Below are positions 1 through 11,098 of a DNA stretch of 64,000 nucleotides, in pieces. The stretch is from Ochotona curzoniae. Lineage: Eukaryota; Chordata; Mammalia; Lagomorpha; Ochotonidae. Numbering within the stretch: the first letter of the stretch is position 1; every line of letters starts with the position of its first letter. The DNA is taken from NCBI RefSeq assembly GCF_017591425.1, contig NW_024466599.1, positions 28,496,001 through 28,560,000 of the forward strand. Direction: 5' to 3'. The notes under the pieces are model-generated. The model saw nothing but the letters and a program-made list of their open reading frames with translations. It was not told where the DNA came from and did not search any database. A program made the translations under genes and the position numbers.

Positions 1-745
1 ATTTCATTTCAAAAACTTCAAGGGGAACATGCTTAGAATAACTAGTGGGCAGATGGTGAAATTCTGTAGTAATTATTGAGGGTCCTAAATTTGGGAGGGC
101 AGCTCTTCATTAACAGCCCTTCTCTGATAAACAAAATAAGACATTAGAGCAGTTTGGTGCTATGAAAACAGGGCTGCGAGACTTACATTCCAACTAGATT
201 GCTTCCTCTAAGCTTTCCCATGCAGAACTTTTTAAAGCTGTCCTGATCTCCCCCCAAGGGATTAATAAGTATATTGCTGTCCTACTATCTCAGACTTCGG
301 TTGGGATGTAGAAGACCCAACACCGAAAGACATGGGTTAAACACTATCATGTCCTGAGCACCTACTGCGTGAGAATCTAGTTCTGAGAATTTCATAGTGA
401 CCATTCCTTTAAATGCCCCACAATGCTAAGGAAATGACAGCTCTCCTTGCCAGTCTATGAAGCACAGGCTGGGAGTGCTCCAGTGCCTTTTCCTGCATAA
501 TCTCACCCTCTGGAAAGACGTTACTCTGATTTTTCCACCTCAAGTTGTTTCCTGGCAGTTGCTGTGACAAAATGTTGTTCTTGGAGTTGAGTAGGTAAGG
601 GTGCATGATATGAAAGACAAAAAATAAAAGGAAAAAAAAAAAACCTTTCTGATACAGAGAGCTAGTCAATTTAGCCTGTCTTTAGAATGCCCCTGGCCTT
701 TTCCTACTGTTGTAACTATTGTTTAAAAACACTGATTTTTATACA
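1..745. other. Non-coding stretch, possible old MIR/L2 piece
   Basis: No gene is visible. Around 350-480 there is a weak resemblance to the reverse complement of a MIR or L2 3' region (a 'gagcacctactgcgtgag' stretch followed by a 'catttaa...ccccacaatgc'-like segment). An A-rich run lies at 632-644. The 86-codon open frame on the minus strand at 409-669 has no recognisable domain and is probably chance. Confidence 0.5.
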
Positions 746-747
746 TT

Positions 748-1215
748 TGAAAAGGAGCGCGCGAGAGAGAGGGAGTGGAGGAGAAGAGAGAATAGGAGAG
801 GAGAGGGGAGAGGAGGGGAGGGGAGAGGGGAGGGGAGGGGAGGGGAGGGGGAGGGGAGGGGAGGGGAGGGGAGGGAGGGGAGGGGGAGGGGAGGGGAGGG
901 GAGGGGGGGGGGGGAGGGAGGGGAGGGGAGGGGAGGGGAGGGGAGGGGAGATATGTGTGGGGGGTGAAATGGAAGGAGAAAAATCTGGCATTCATCTCTT
1001 TATTCTCAAATGCCTACCACAGCAGGGCTTGTTCAGACCAAAACCAGGAGCCAGAAACTCAATCAGGCGCTCCCATGTAGGTGGCAGGCACAAAAATATT
1101 TGAGCCTCCCAAGGTGCACATTATTAGGAAGCTAGGAGGAGGAGTGAAGCTGGGACTCAGAACTACGAACTTTAAAATGGAATGTGGGTATCCTGTTCCA
1201 AAGAGTATTTTCATT
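748..1215 (-). mobile_element. CSINE (older lagomorph C-repeat), minus strand, with expanded tail
   Basis: Read on the minus strand this is an old CSINE. The body at about 985-1215 shows the family landmarks: a 'gccaggagccagaaactc'-like stretch, 'cgctcccatgtaggtggcagg', and 'agctgggactcagaac' near the tRNA-like head. CSINEs end in a pyrimidine-rich (CT)n stretch before the A-tail. On the plus strand that tail appears as the GA/GGGGA tract at 760-950, which has grown far beyond normal length. Confidence 0.75.
760..950. repeat. (GGGGA)n / polypurine simple repeat
   Basis: This is an almost pure G/A strand of about 190 bases. It begins as a GAGA stretch and becomes about 30 units of GGGGA/GGGA with a run of G around 903-914. 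It sits where a minus-strand CSINE has its pyrimidine-rich tail, so it probably arose by expansion of that tail. The polypurine and mirror-repeat character makes G-quadruplex or triplex formation plausible. Open frames across it encode only low-complexity Gly/Arg/Glu or Pro/Ser peptides and are not genes. Confidence 0.95.
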
Positions 1216-3454
1216 GCCCCTGGAACTGCCCACCCCAGCTGCTATATATTTCTAAAGGACCAGATTCAATTCTAATTTCCAGCTGGGCTTAGTTCTGTTC
1301 AAAGTGCTGTCACAGGTAGCCTCAGAGAAATCAAAGAGGATGCATCCAACTGTGGAGCAGCCAGAGGAGGGCGCCCCTGGCATCCAGAGACTTCCTCCCA
1401 ATAAAGAAACCACTGGAGCCCCAGCCTGTAAGCTAAGGCTTTGTTGAACAAAAGGAAGACATGTCCAGGGGATGACCCGACACATTCACTTTCTAGAAAA
1501 TATCTGCTATACGTATTTGCCAACTGATAAGGAACCTAGTAAATCAAAGGCCATTTGACAATTTACAATGTCCAAAGGTAAATTTCCTGGTTCTTAAAGA
1601 GTTATAAAAATGGCTGTTAAAAATAGTCAATATAACTGCGCAACCCAAAATGATCTATGATATACACCATATGTGATAGTCATGGCTAAACAAAACAATA
1701 AAAGGAAAATCCAGCAATCCCGCTCCAGCTGACTCAGCCACATGACAGATAAGAAATGGCTGGAAATCTGCTTTTTCCACTGGTCCATGTGCAGTCTCCA
1801 CTATGAAATTTAGTTCTTCAGTTTTCAGTGTCGTAATATCTCTGCTAGTCCTCAACAGCTTACAAATATCTGCAATGTTAAATATGTTCAATCATTTGTG
1901 TCTTAAAATTACTAAAAAAGGTCAAATGGTTACCTAGATGATGTAAAAATGTCAAATGGATTATGGCTACAGAATAAAATACTGTTTACTATCATTGTTT
2001 TGAGGGAAGATAGGTAGGTCTAAAGGGTACAAGGTAGTAATAGATGGGATAAACTAGTTGACGGAGTTAATATATGTAAGAACTAGTTAACAATAGGGTA
2101 CTTTTCTGCTGAGTAGATGATGGCTTCTTTTGCCATGGAGTTCCAGGGCATGGGCCATGATGTGAGATAATGAACATGTTAATTTGTTCCACTTCATAAC
2201 CATTTACCCCATACATATGCATTATATATCAGTTTGCTTTTTAAATTTTTACCTTATATAATGAAGTGTACAGAGTGGGATAGTGAAATTTTATTAATGT
2301 GGAAGAAGCTAAACAAGACATAATTGTGTTAATATTTTCTTAGTTTCATATTAAGTCAATTTTTGTAAAAAAAAAAAAACCCTCTTCATTGCAACTATTG
2401 CTGTCTTGTGATATTTCGTGATAAAAGTTTAAAACTGTGCCAATTACAGACAGCACATCTAGTTCCTAAATTAACTCATCTCTCATTTAAGTATGTGTCT
2501 GAAATCTGTTGAACGCTTTATTTATATTACTTTTACTTCAAAACCCATATTTTCCTGGATGAGGAAAAAAGTTATTTATACATAGACGAAAGAGTTGGAC
2601 AAATCTCTCAGCCTAACTGGAGTCTGTCTAGATAGAAGGAGCCTAAGTGGGAGCTCTCTCGGTCTGTCTCTGTAACCTGTCAGTTTCATCATTAGGCCAT
2701 ATGACTTGGAGAAGTTTAGAAGTAACTGCTTACTTGACATCTCTTCAAACTGTAGCTAATTCTTTTTCTGCTTTTGCGATGGACAAATCGCACCAGATAG
2801 ACTATGACGGCACTACTGGGTTATGGGTGGTTCCCCTTGCCCTTCAAGCACGTACTCATGCAGATCATACTCCATGACAACTTCTCAATGGAGGAACTTC
2901 AGAATATACAGATCCTGGCCCTGATTCTACATAAAAGAAATATCTATCTTTATTGTATCTATCTGTAACCAGGCAACTTGTGACAAGAGTAAAATGGGGC
3001 AACTACATTTTTCGTTTTGGGTTTTGCTTGGAATGGCTCATCATAAATGCTTCCAGCTGGTCCTCAGTTTACACTTAGTTCATTGCAATGATCCCTGAAT
3101 TTCCTTCAAGGCTTTGGACTTGATAACAGAACCTCACAAGATAGCAACACCTCCAGACGCAAAGTTACTTGGTCTGTTTAACAGTGACTCCCACCTTTGA
3201 TTTCATCTTACCTGCAAGGTTTGCCAGCTGAATGCATTGTGTTCCCACACAGGCCTTGGGTAAGGCAAAGTATATGCTACATCATTTATTTCAGGAGATA
3301 GACGATGAATACATACTGTCTGGATTTGCTTTCAAACCAACCCTGTTAAAGGGTCATTTCAGTTCTCTTGAAGACAGAATTTTTAAAAAACACTCTGGCT
3401 GTTTATGCCAAGTCTTCTATTATGACATTTCAAAGGAAATTGGTTATTTTTAAT
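1216..3454. other. Non-coding stretch, nothing recognised
   Basis: AT-rich DNA with no recognisable exon, repeat family or RNA gene. A 12-base A run lies near 2368-2379. The small open frames (for example 2647-2877, plus) lack domain-like composition. Confidence 0.55.
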
Positions 3455-3808
3455 TTTGTCATTTTGGGAGCTGGCACCGTGTCATCCTGCTGACACCCCA
3501 TATGGGTGCTGGTTCGAGTCACAGATGCTCCACTTCCCATATAACTCCCTGTTGGAGTGCTTGGACAAGCAGCGGAGATAGCTCAAGTCTTTGGGCTCTG
3601 GCACCAATGCAAGAGATCTGAAAGAAGCTATTGGGTCTTGGTTTTGTTAGTAACCAGGCCATCCCCAGCACCCTGACCAACTGGGGAGCAGTGAACTAGT
3701 GAACGGAAATTCTGTCTGTCTGTCTATCTGTCTCTCTCTCTCTCATGTTTGCCTTTCCTCTCATTAGCTCTACATTTCAAATACACCAATCTTAAAATTT
3801 GTCATTTT
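3455..3808 (+). mobile_element. CSINE with 11-bp TSD
   Basis: A full-length CSINE on the plus strand fills 3466-3797. The head has 'catatgggtgctggttcgag' containing the B-box-like GGTTCGAG, followed by 'tgctccacttcccat', the 'gcttggac..gcagcgg' body and a (TCTG)n/(CT)n tail. The element is bracketed by a direct repeat TTTGTCATTTT at 3455-3465 and 3798-3808, the target-site duplication left by L1-driven insertion. Confidence 0.88.
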
Positions 3809-4381
3809 AAAGGAAAATGGTTCTATGTGATGCAGGATATGCTAGCTTGCAATGCCCAGCCAAACTTGTGCCCTACTAATTTCTGTATCAAAAAATGAAT
3901 ATCTTCAGATTTTTCATTCTTCCTCTATATACCCTGAGAGGGGGGGAAACAAACAAACAAACAAAAAAAACCGAAACAAACCAGGATCTGAAGGTAAGGG
4001 GTAGTGATTGTGAAACCCCATTAGAGTGGAAAGGCCAACATATTAGCTATAGGCTGGTGATGCTGGCTATCTCCCTGGACTAAAAGTGGGGAGTTGTTAC
4101 CTTGCATTGATCCTCAAGCATAGTAAGTCTTTTGAGTCTGGGTGAATTTTCCAAGCTCAGGACATTGGCTTTCTGCAGCCTGACAAGGAATGGTCACTTC
4201 CTCCGGGGAAGTCATTGATGCAGTTTAGGCATATCTTTACCCTAACCCCATCATGTTACTAACTCTTCAGATCTGAGGTCAGTGCAAAGACATAGGTATC
4301 TTGCGATTGCTGTGGAACTGAAAATGCTGAATCTAGGAATATGGAACAGGTCTGAATAAGTAACTTTAGAACACAATGAAG

Positions 4382-4421
<40 letters not shown>

Positions 4422-5144
4422 ACCTGGGCCTGAGGCATACATTTTTAATAAGGTGATTATTTAAATAGCCTGTCTTTTACGCCAGAGCACCAGATGGTGT
4501 TAGAAAAATGAGGAAAAAAATCTCAGAGCATATATGTCAAATGTCACATTAGCTGTACTGGTCTGATTTCAAATGACAAGCATTATCATCACCTTGGCTT
4601 ATAACACTGCTTACATTTTGTTTTTTTGGTTTGTACATTAATAATAGCAAATGCAGATTTACTTAAAGGATTCTAACAAAAAATGCATGCATAATTAACA
4701 ACAGAAAAGGAATACAGGAATTATTTCTATCCTGTGTTGCTTTAAAGTGAAGCCTAGAATAAACCCAAAATGCACAGGTGAATGATATTCTCAAGGTCTT
4801 ACAGCAAGTTCTCTGACTCCATGTTCAATGCTATCTTACAATCATCTGAAACTTTTTAACTTTTTAACAAGTGTGTCTTCCCTGAAGAAAAGTAATGTTA
4901 TATGGTGACTGAGAGCCTTGTAACAAATTGCTTAACTATTTTTAGCTTGCCTACTGCATTATACATTATGCAGATGTCTTAAACTTTCATTCCAGGAATT
5001 CAACAAATAAAATTTCTTAATTCATGATGATGTCTATCTTCAAATGTGGATTAATAATTACCTATCTTTCTGGAAATAATTTTTACTAATAAAAAGGGAT
5101 TTCATGTAGTTCAGATATGATCCCAATTATCTGCATATATACAC
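3809..5144. other. Non-coding stretch with simple repeats
   Basis: No gene is seen. It holds an (AAAC)n-like run at about 3949-3980, the TG repeat listed separately, and a weak minus-strand MIR-like piece at about 4770-4860 ('caaggtcttacagcaagttctctgactcc'). Confidence 0.55.
4384..4417. repeat. (TG)17 microsatellite
   Basis: An uninterrupted run of about 17 GT dinucleotides. It is likely to be length-polymorphic. Confidence 0.97.
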
Positions 5145-5338
5145 CATTCTTCCAGGTCTTTCACATGGGAGCAGGAGCCCAAGCACTTGTGCCATCATCC
5201 ACTGCTTTGCCAGGGTATCAACAGGGAGGCAGATCAAAAGTGGAACAGCTGGGACTAGAACTGAGCACCTCTATGGGATACTGGATTCGTGGGCAGAGGC
5301 TGTACTGCCTGGTCTATGCCAACTCACTGGTCCTGTGA
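5145..5338 (-). mobile_element. CSINE fragment, minus strand
   Basis: The head half of a CSINE read in reverse: 'ccaggtctttcacatgggagcaggagcccaagcacttg', then 'gtggaacagctgggactagaact' and a tRNA-like end that decays near 5335. The tail half is absent. Confidence 0.75.
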
Positions 5339-5404
5339 CATTCAAATAAATATCACATATCTACTTTCAGGATGATATTCCCATTATTTGTAATTAAATT
5401 TAAG

Positions 5405-5710
5405 GATTTTCTAGAGTCCTGGACTGAACATCTGTCCTTCCCAAAACTTTGAGGTAGAAACCCTAAACCACAAAGGATGGGATTAGAGCCTTCAGAAAGA
5501 GAGCCCTGAGGGTTCTTTGTCTTTCTACCATGTGAGGCTACAGCAAAAAGTTATGTTCTCCCTACAACACGAAGCAGGAATCCACCTTCTACCCAGTCGA
5601 CTGCAGCTCTGACTTGTATTTCACAGCATGCAAAATTGGGAGAACTAGATTTATGTGGTTATAACCCATGCAATCTGTTCAACTTTGTTTTAGCAACCTG
5701 TATGTACCAA
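5405..5710 (+). repeat. Ancient interspersed repeat, family unresolved
   Basis: The segment recalls a common old mammalian repeat (MaLR-LTR or MER type) through 'gaaaccctaaaccacaaaggatgggattag', 'ccatgtgaggctacagcaaaaag' and a 3' end of the type 'ttatgtggttataacccatgcaatctg...ttagcaacctg'. I am fairly sure it is an old repeat and unsure of the family. Confidence 0.45.
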
Positions 5711-6689
5711 GATACCCGAGAAGGGTCTGAGTTTGATTTCAACCACGACCCTTTTAACTCTTTTAACAGAGGGGGCTGAGAATCATGCCCAGGCAAGGGA
5801 ACTGCTATAGATCTCTAGATATTTTGAAAACGACTGGGAAGAGTTAAATATTTGTAACATCTCATTTTTTTAAATTCTCCCTCCTAAAACATTGTTTGTT
5901 GGGATGGACTGCTGTTAGGCTGTGACAACGATTCTCTTCTTTTTAAAATGAAAAAAAAAATAATTGGTTAGAAGTAACTGGATGTGTGACGTGGGTATGC
6001 TCAAAGGGGAAACCAAACCTGCTAATCAAAGATAGAAAAAGAAAAAAAAAAACACCTTCTACTTTCACGTTGCCAAGGAGACTGTGTAAATAGACTTAAA
6101 CAGAGAAGTAGCCGGCTGGCAACAAGGCTAATGTGGAAAATCTCTTCATTGTTGTGTGGTGCACTTCTCAACACAAGAACGGGAAGAGTGGCAGGCAGAG
6201 AGGGAGATGGAAGACTTTCTTCCCAACGGGGATGGCTCAGTCCTGGCAGACCACAGGAACCTCTCAGTCAAAAGTCAATGTAGTTTAGGGCAACTACTTG
6301 TGGTCTGTTTTGTGAGTTTAACCTCTGCACTTTGATAGCCAGTGTGAGAGGTCCCATCAGGGATCTCGGGCCTGAACTTGTACTTGTGGAGTGCCTCTGA
6401 AGCAGGGAAGTGCCTGAAGGTGGGAACGGAGGGCGTAAGCCAAGTCTCGCTATTTAAGTAAACATGTACGAAGGAAATCTCCTTGGCCTTTCATCTCTTT
6501 CTTCTCTTGGAGGTATAACTAATCCAATTACATATCCAACGGCAATTCTTTCCCCTTCATTGGTTTCACTGCCTCAGTATATGACATATTACCAGTAAAT
6601 ACATGAAACTACAAGTAGTCTTGGCTCCTCAACATATTGCCAGCAGATGATGCAGATGAACATTCTTATTATCAGGCTAAGGAAACTTA
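5711..6689. other. Non-coding stretch; X-box-like motif
   Basis: No gene or repeat recognised. At 6069-6082 the sequence GTTGCCAAGGAGAC resembles the RFX X-box (GTTGCC, spacer, inverted half site), but its second half is poor. The DNA from about 6050 to 6470 is less AT-rich and non-repetitive and could be a conserved non-coding element; sequence alone cannot show that. Confidence 0.45.
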
Positions 6690-7035
6690 TTCTTGTTTTT
6701 AGGGAGTGGGTGTTTGGCATGGCAGTTAAGACATCCTGCAGCATATCACTAGTACATTTCAGCATCTGTAGGTTCAAGTCCTGGTTCTACTTGTGATTCC
6801 AGCTTCCTACAGATGCTCAGCCTGACAGGCAGTGAGCATGCCCAAGCACTTGGGAGCCTGCCATCTACACGGGAAACCAGAACAGTGGTCTGGAATCCCT
6901 GGACTTTACCAGTTCTGGCTACCACAAGGTGTTTGAGGAGTGAAGAGCTAACCAGCAGATGGGAAAGCTTGCTGTTGTCTCTTTGCCTTTTAAATATAAA
7001 TAAACTTTAACGAAAACAATGCTTTCCTGTTTTTA
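6690..7035 (+). mobile_element. CSINE (older type) with 12-bp TSD
   Basis: An old CSINE lies at 6702-7023, from 'gtgggtgtttggcatggcagttaag' (A-box region) through 'aggttcaagtcctggttctac' and 'gcccaagcacttgggagcc' to a tail 'aatataaataaactttaacg'. It is flanked by TTC(T/C)TGTTTTTA at 6690-6701 and 7024-7035, matching at 11 of 12 positions. Confidence 0.82.
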
Positions 7036-8574
7036 CATTACTGTATGTGTGGTATTGTTATGCACTCTGTAAAACTGGTGCATAAATATGAACTTAGGAA
7101 TATTAGTGACAGATAAAAGATACTTATTTTTCCTCATCTTCAGATTTCATTTATATGGCTAAATACATTTATTCAGATAATTCATAGGTAGTGAATGTGA
7201 ATATGGTTTCAGATGTTGTACTGCACAGAGTCAGAAATGAACAGGATCAAGTTTAACAAAATGAAGATATGCAATGGTTCTTTCTACTGGTTTGCAGATT
7301 TTTATGAAAGAAAATCCCAGGTTTTGCATTTGTTCATACTTGTCATTCATTCTAGAAAGTTGCTTATTGAAAAGAGACAAAGTAAGATTGTAAACTGGTT
7401 GTTGTTTTTTTGGCAAATTTCCAGTATCCAGAAGGCAAATGTGTGATTGCTACTTCTACCACAAAAGCAAGCGACTTTTTTTTTTCCAACTACGAAGTCA
7501 TCCATAGACTAAAAATATGACAAGTTTAGGGTCTTAAGTCACGTCCTTACATTGCAAAGGTCAGAAAGACACCACCCTTTGCAAGATGACAGCCAAACTC
7601 AGTGTGCAGACCTGACATGTTGAATTAATAACACACTCTACTATTATGAAAGTATTCCTAACTGGGGTTGTTAAACACGTCTTTTTTTTTTCTCACAGGA
7701 TTGCATCAACAGACACTCTCTTCCAAAAGGTCACCAGCAAACAAGAAGCTAAATGCAGCAAGCCATCACTTACAATTTTCTTTCGGAAAATTGTCACTTC
7801 TCATGTTTTACAGTTGCACACTTTGGCAGTGGTACCACTCTCATACTGTCTAGTGGGTCTCAGTGGTTAGGAAATTGTCAAATTCATCTGGAGACTACTT
7901 TGACTAGCATGCTGCTTCCTGTTTCTTCTGCTCACAAGATCAACAGACTCATGAAAAACTCTACCTGCATCTGAGAGTTCAGACTGTGCAATTTTCATTT
8001 TGCATATGTTAATGAGGCAGTGACATCCAAGAGTGAGCACTGGCACTGCTAGGCAGGCCGCTATTCAACTGTAACACTCTACACTGCGTGGTCATTGAGT
8101 CCTTCTCTGTTTTCTTTCCAATTTGTTCCCTGTTTCTTCTTATCATTGCCCGTATCTTGCCTGTCCTCTCCTTTCTCCTCCTCCTGCACTGTAGAAAAAT
8201 GCCAGATCTTTCTCTGGATGTCATTTCTCGATGGATGCACTTGAAACTGTCCTTTTTGTTGCTGGATAATGTCTGTAAATGTGTGAGAATTTTCATATGA
8301 CAAGCAAGAATTTGGAATCAATTACACAGTATCACTTTCTATCCCCTTCACTGGCTTTGGCCCCATGGTGGAAATGATGTCCCTCTGCCATGTGCATACA
8401 CGCAAGCTGTGACTGGGCAGAAAACCAGCTGGGGATGCAACCCATGGCAGGGAGAGAGTCTTCACTTCCGGGAAGTCCTCACAGTTTATGATGCTAACCC
8501 CAGCTACATCCCAAGGGAAAATGTGGAATAGTTTTCCACACATTTTTGCCAAGAGCTACAGTACAGAAGGATGC
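7036..8574. other. Non-coding stretch, nothing recognised
   Basis: No gene, RNA or confident repeat. Several overlapping small open frames at 7646-7974 and 8009-8321 lie in pyrimidine-rich sequence and carry no recognisable motif. Confidence 0.5.
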
Positions 8575-8740
8575 CAGTGTGGAGTAAGGGTGAGTGCTTT
8601 GGAATGAGAGTAGGAACCCTCAGTGCTTTGGGTTTTCTTTGTGCAACTCTGGGGAGATTGGTTCCAAAGCTTCCCTTCTCTGGCCTTTCTTCTCATCTCT
8701 AAAATGAGGGCCCTTAAGTTTTCAAATTGAGTGATTCTGT
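8575..8740 (+). repeat. MIR (ancient tRNA-derived SINE), plus strand
   Basis: The order of landmarks fits MIR: 'gagtgctttggaatgagag' in the first half, then 'cttcccttctctggcctttcttctcatctctaaaatgaggg', which corresponds to the MIR core and its 'catctgtaaaatgggg' segment. Confidence 0.6.
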
Positions 8741-9699
8741 TTTTTCGAAAATGTTTGCAGAACTAAGGGAAGAATGGAAAAGCTCTGGGGATGGCTTCTT
8801 TGCTTTGGCTGGCCATCTTCAGGCAAGGACATCACTGCACCCCGCAACGTGCCGGGAAACCAAACTTCATCAGAAAAGGAAGCAACAAGCCATATTATTT
8901 TCATCAGCTAATTAAGAAATCTAACTCTCCTACTTGATCAGCTACTGTGGATGGCTCCAATAACTGGCATTGTTGATGTGCATGTGTGTGTATGTGTATT
9001 GTGTACGTTATGTGTGAAACCAGGGCACTGGCACAGTAACCCCAGTTTCCAAAGCAGAGAGCAACGTCATCACAGGCCCTCCAGAGTTGTTCTTGCTACT
9101 GTAATAAAACTCTGGAATCGAATAGAGACCATGGGACAAGGAGCCACAATGGGATCAACACATGGCAACAAAATGCTACTTTGTAACTTGGTACTTTCTT
9201 AAACTGCAAGACATATGATATTTTTACTTGACTCCTAAAATGAACATGTGATGATCCTGAATTCTCCCATTCATACCTGTATGTCATTTGAGCACAGTTT
9301 TAAAGATAGCTTGCAAACTGTGGAGTAAGAGAAGGATGGAAAATATAGTTACTCTTTGAGGTTCTGTCTTAGGTTCCAATGGGGTTTTTGTAAAAATGTT
9401 TTAAAATCAAGAAGGCACATTAGTCAAGTTATACTTCCATGTATTCAAGATTGCATGACAGTGATGACACATCCTCTATTCATGACAAAAATTACAAAAG
9501 GTATGGAAGTAACAAATCTTTGTTCATCTATTTGGTAGTGGAACCATCCTGAGTTCTTTATCACCTAGAATGTTTTATTGGGTATTTTAGCATTCTTCTT
9601 CCTCTGTATTATAATTTACCTTTTGAGAATGAAAATTGCTGTTCTCTAAAAGACCTTCATAGACTTTTTTTTCTTCAATTTTCTTATTTGATTTCTGTC
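8741..9699. other. Non-coding stretch, nothing recognised
   Basis: No gene or confident repeat. A short imperfect TG-rich stretch lies near 8978-9010. Confidence 0.5.
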
Positions 9700-9850
9700 A
9701 CTCCTGACCCTAGGGTGAGGATTCTGAGGCCGACACTGGGGAAGCTGGATAGCTTATGTTCAGAGACTGAACTAGGCTTTCCTCGGAACACACGTAGGCT
9801 TACAGAATGCCTGAGGTTAGATCTCTGCAGCCATGGAGCTGGGATATTGA
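9700..9850 (-). repeat. Possible MIR, minus strand
   Basis: The 'gtgaggattctgaggccgacactggggaagc' stretch resembles the reverse complement of the MIR segment normally read as 'gatgaggaaactgaggc'. The rest is badly decayed, so the call is weak. Confidence 0.35.
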
Positions 9851-10129
9851 GCTTCTGCCTCCCATCTGCCACTAGGAAGGTCTTCACCATCACTCTCTGG
9901 CTGCTCTCCATTTCTTGCATTTGGTAGGGTCAGAGCAGGGGAAAGGGAGAGGGGCGCTGCCTTTTTGAACATTAGATACATCTATGATCAAGGAGAGTCC
10001 CACAGTCTCTGCTGCCTCACTTGCTAGAAACAGGACTGAGTGCATCAAGGAAAGAGAAAAAAAGCTAAGAAAAAGAAAAAAGAATGATGTAGCAAGATAG
10101 CTAGATAAATGAGGGTATATCAGTTTGAG
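9851..10129. other. Non-coding stretch, nothing recognised
   Basis: Ordinary AT-rich DNA with A/G-rich runs at about 10048-10083. Nothing recognised. Confidence 0.5.
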
Positions 10130-10335
10130 GCGGGCAGGGTGTAGCATCAGAGTAGCAGGAATTAAAGTCCATCTGTTTATGATCCAGCTTCCGGCTAATG
10201 CACCTGATGATGCACTTGTGTTACTGACACGCATGTGAGACCCAAATGGAACTACTGGCTCCTGACCTTAGCCTCACACCTCTCCTCTCATCTCCTCTCT
10301 ATCCTTCCCTTCTTCCCTCCTCCCCTCCTATGCAA
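10130..10335 (+). mobile_element. CSINE fragment, plus strand
   Basis: Decayed CSINE body: 'gatccagcttccggctaatgcacctg', 'cgcatgtgagacccaaatggaactactggctcctgac' and a pyrimidine-rich tail (10268-10325). Part of the tRNA head is missing. Confidence 0.6.
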
Positions 10336-10911
10336 ACTGCCTTTTACATATATACACACATATATATGCATAGATATTTTTAAGTGAAGTTTTGGTGAAC
10401 ATTTTTTGTTCTAGTTATTTTATCATATACATGTTTCAAAACTTTCTGTCGAGCCCTTAAATGCATGGATTTCACATTTTTTTTACATCAGAAAAATCCT
10501 TACTTTTGGATTCCCCTCTTTGCATAAACTTTTGAGGTACTCTTAAAAGAAACAGATCTAACATATTATATGCATAATTATAATTCTCACCTCAAAGTAA
10601 AAATACTGTTTACTACTTGCTCTGTAGTTGTGCTTTCCTGAAGATATGATGCAATTTATTCCCAGCCCATACATGAATCTGATATACTATGGTGGCTTCC
10701 TAACATACCAGCACAAATCCTATTTCGTGAAACCTTTCTAGCTGTGCTACAGGGAAATATCTTTTATGCACACTCCCAACCTACAGCATGTACACAGATG
10801 GTGGCACTTGGCTTACTGTGACCTGTTCTATTAATGTCAGCTACCGGTAGAAAATAAGGTGGACTTAACTCAGAGACAGATCTAAGTAATGGTAACTAAA
10901 CCCCCACACAT
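10336..10911. other. Non-coding stretch, nothing recognised
   Basis: AT-rich, with a short (TA/CA) run at about 10347-10368. No gene or repeat family recognised. Confidence 0.5.
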
Positions 10912-11098
10912 ATCAATGACAATTAGGGGCCTGGCGGCGTGGCCTAGTGGCTAAGGGCCTCGCCTTGAATGCACCGTGATCCCATATGGTTGCCGGTTCT
11001 AATCCCGGCAGCTCCACTTCCTCTCTATCTCTCCTCCTCTGACTTTGTAATAAAAATCTGACTATATAAAATATAAGTAATAACAAATCAATGGCAAT
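10912..11098 (+). mobile_element. Short CSINE, internally deleted, with 12-bp TSD
   Basis: The element occupies about 10924-11086. It has a well-kept tRNA-like head with A box 'tggcctagtgg' (10940-10950) and B box 'ggttctaatcc' (10995-11005). After 'cccggcagctccacttcc' it jumps straight to the CT-rich tail 'tctctatctctcctcctctgac' and 'gtaataaaaatctg'. About half of the usual body is missing. The flanks ATCAATG(A/G)CAAT at 10912-10923 and 11087-11098 match at 11 of 12 positions, so it inserted by retrotransposition and is fairly young. The head is of the pika type. Confidence 0.9.
10940..11005 (+). promoter_or_regulatory. Internal RNA polymerase III promoter (A and B boxes) of a CSINE
   Basis: A box TGGCCTAGTGG (10940-10950) and B box GGTTCTAATCC (10995-11005) lie 44 bases apart, the spacing expected for a tRNA-derived SINE. 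The B box differs from the consensus GGTTCGANTCC mainly by loss of the CpG. Confidence 0.65.

Noticed and set aside
687..1103. Open frames on both strands encoding Gly/Arg/Glu- or Pro/Ser-rich proteins
   Set aside because: They are translations of the (GGGGA)n simple repeat in a SINE tail.
3466..3797. A/B-box-containing segments considered as tRNA genes here and in other CSINEs
   Set aside because: The tRNA-like heads cannot fold as complete tRNAs, continue into SINE bodies with A-rich tails, and are flanked by TSDs.
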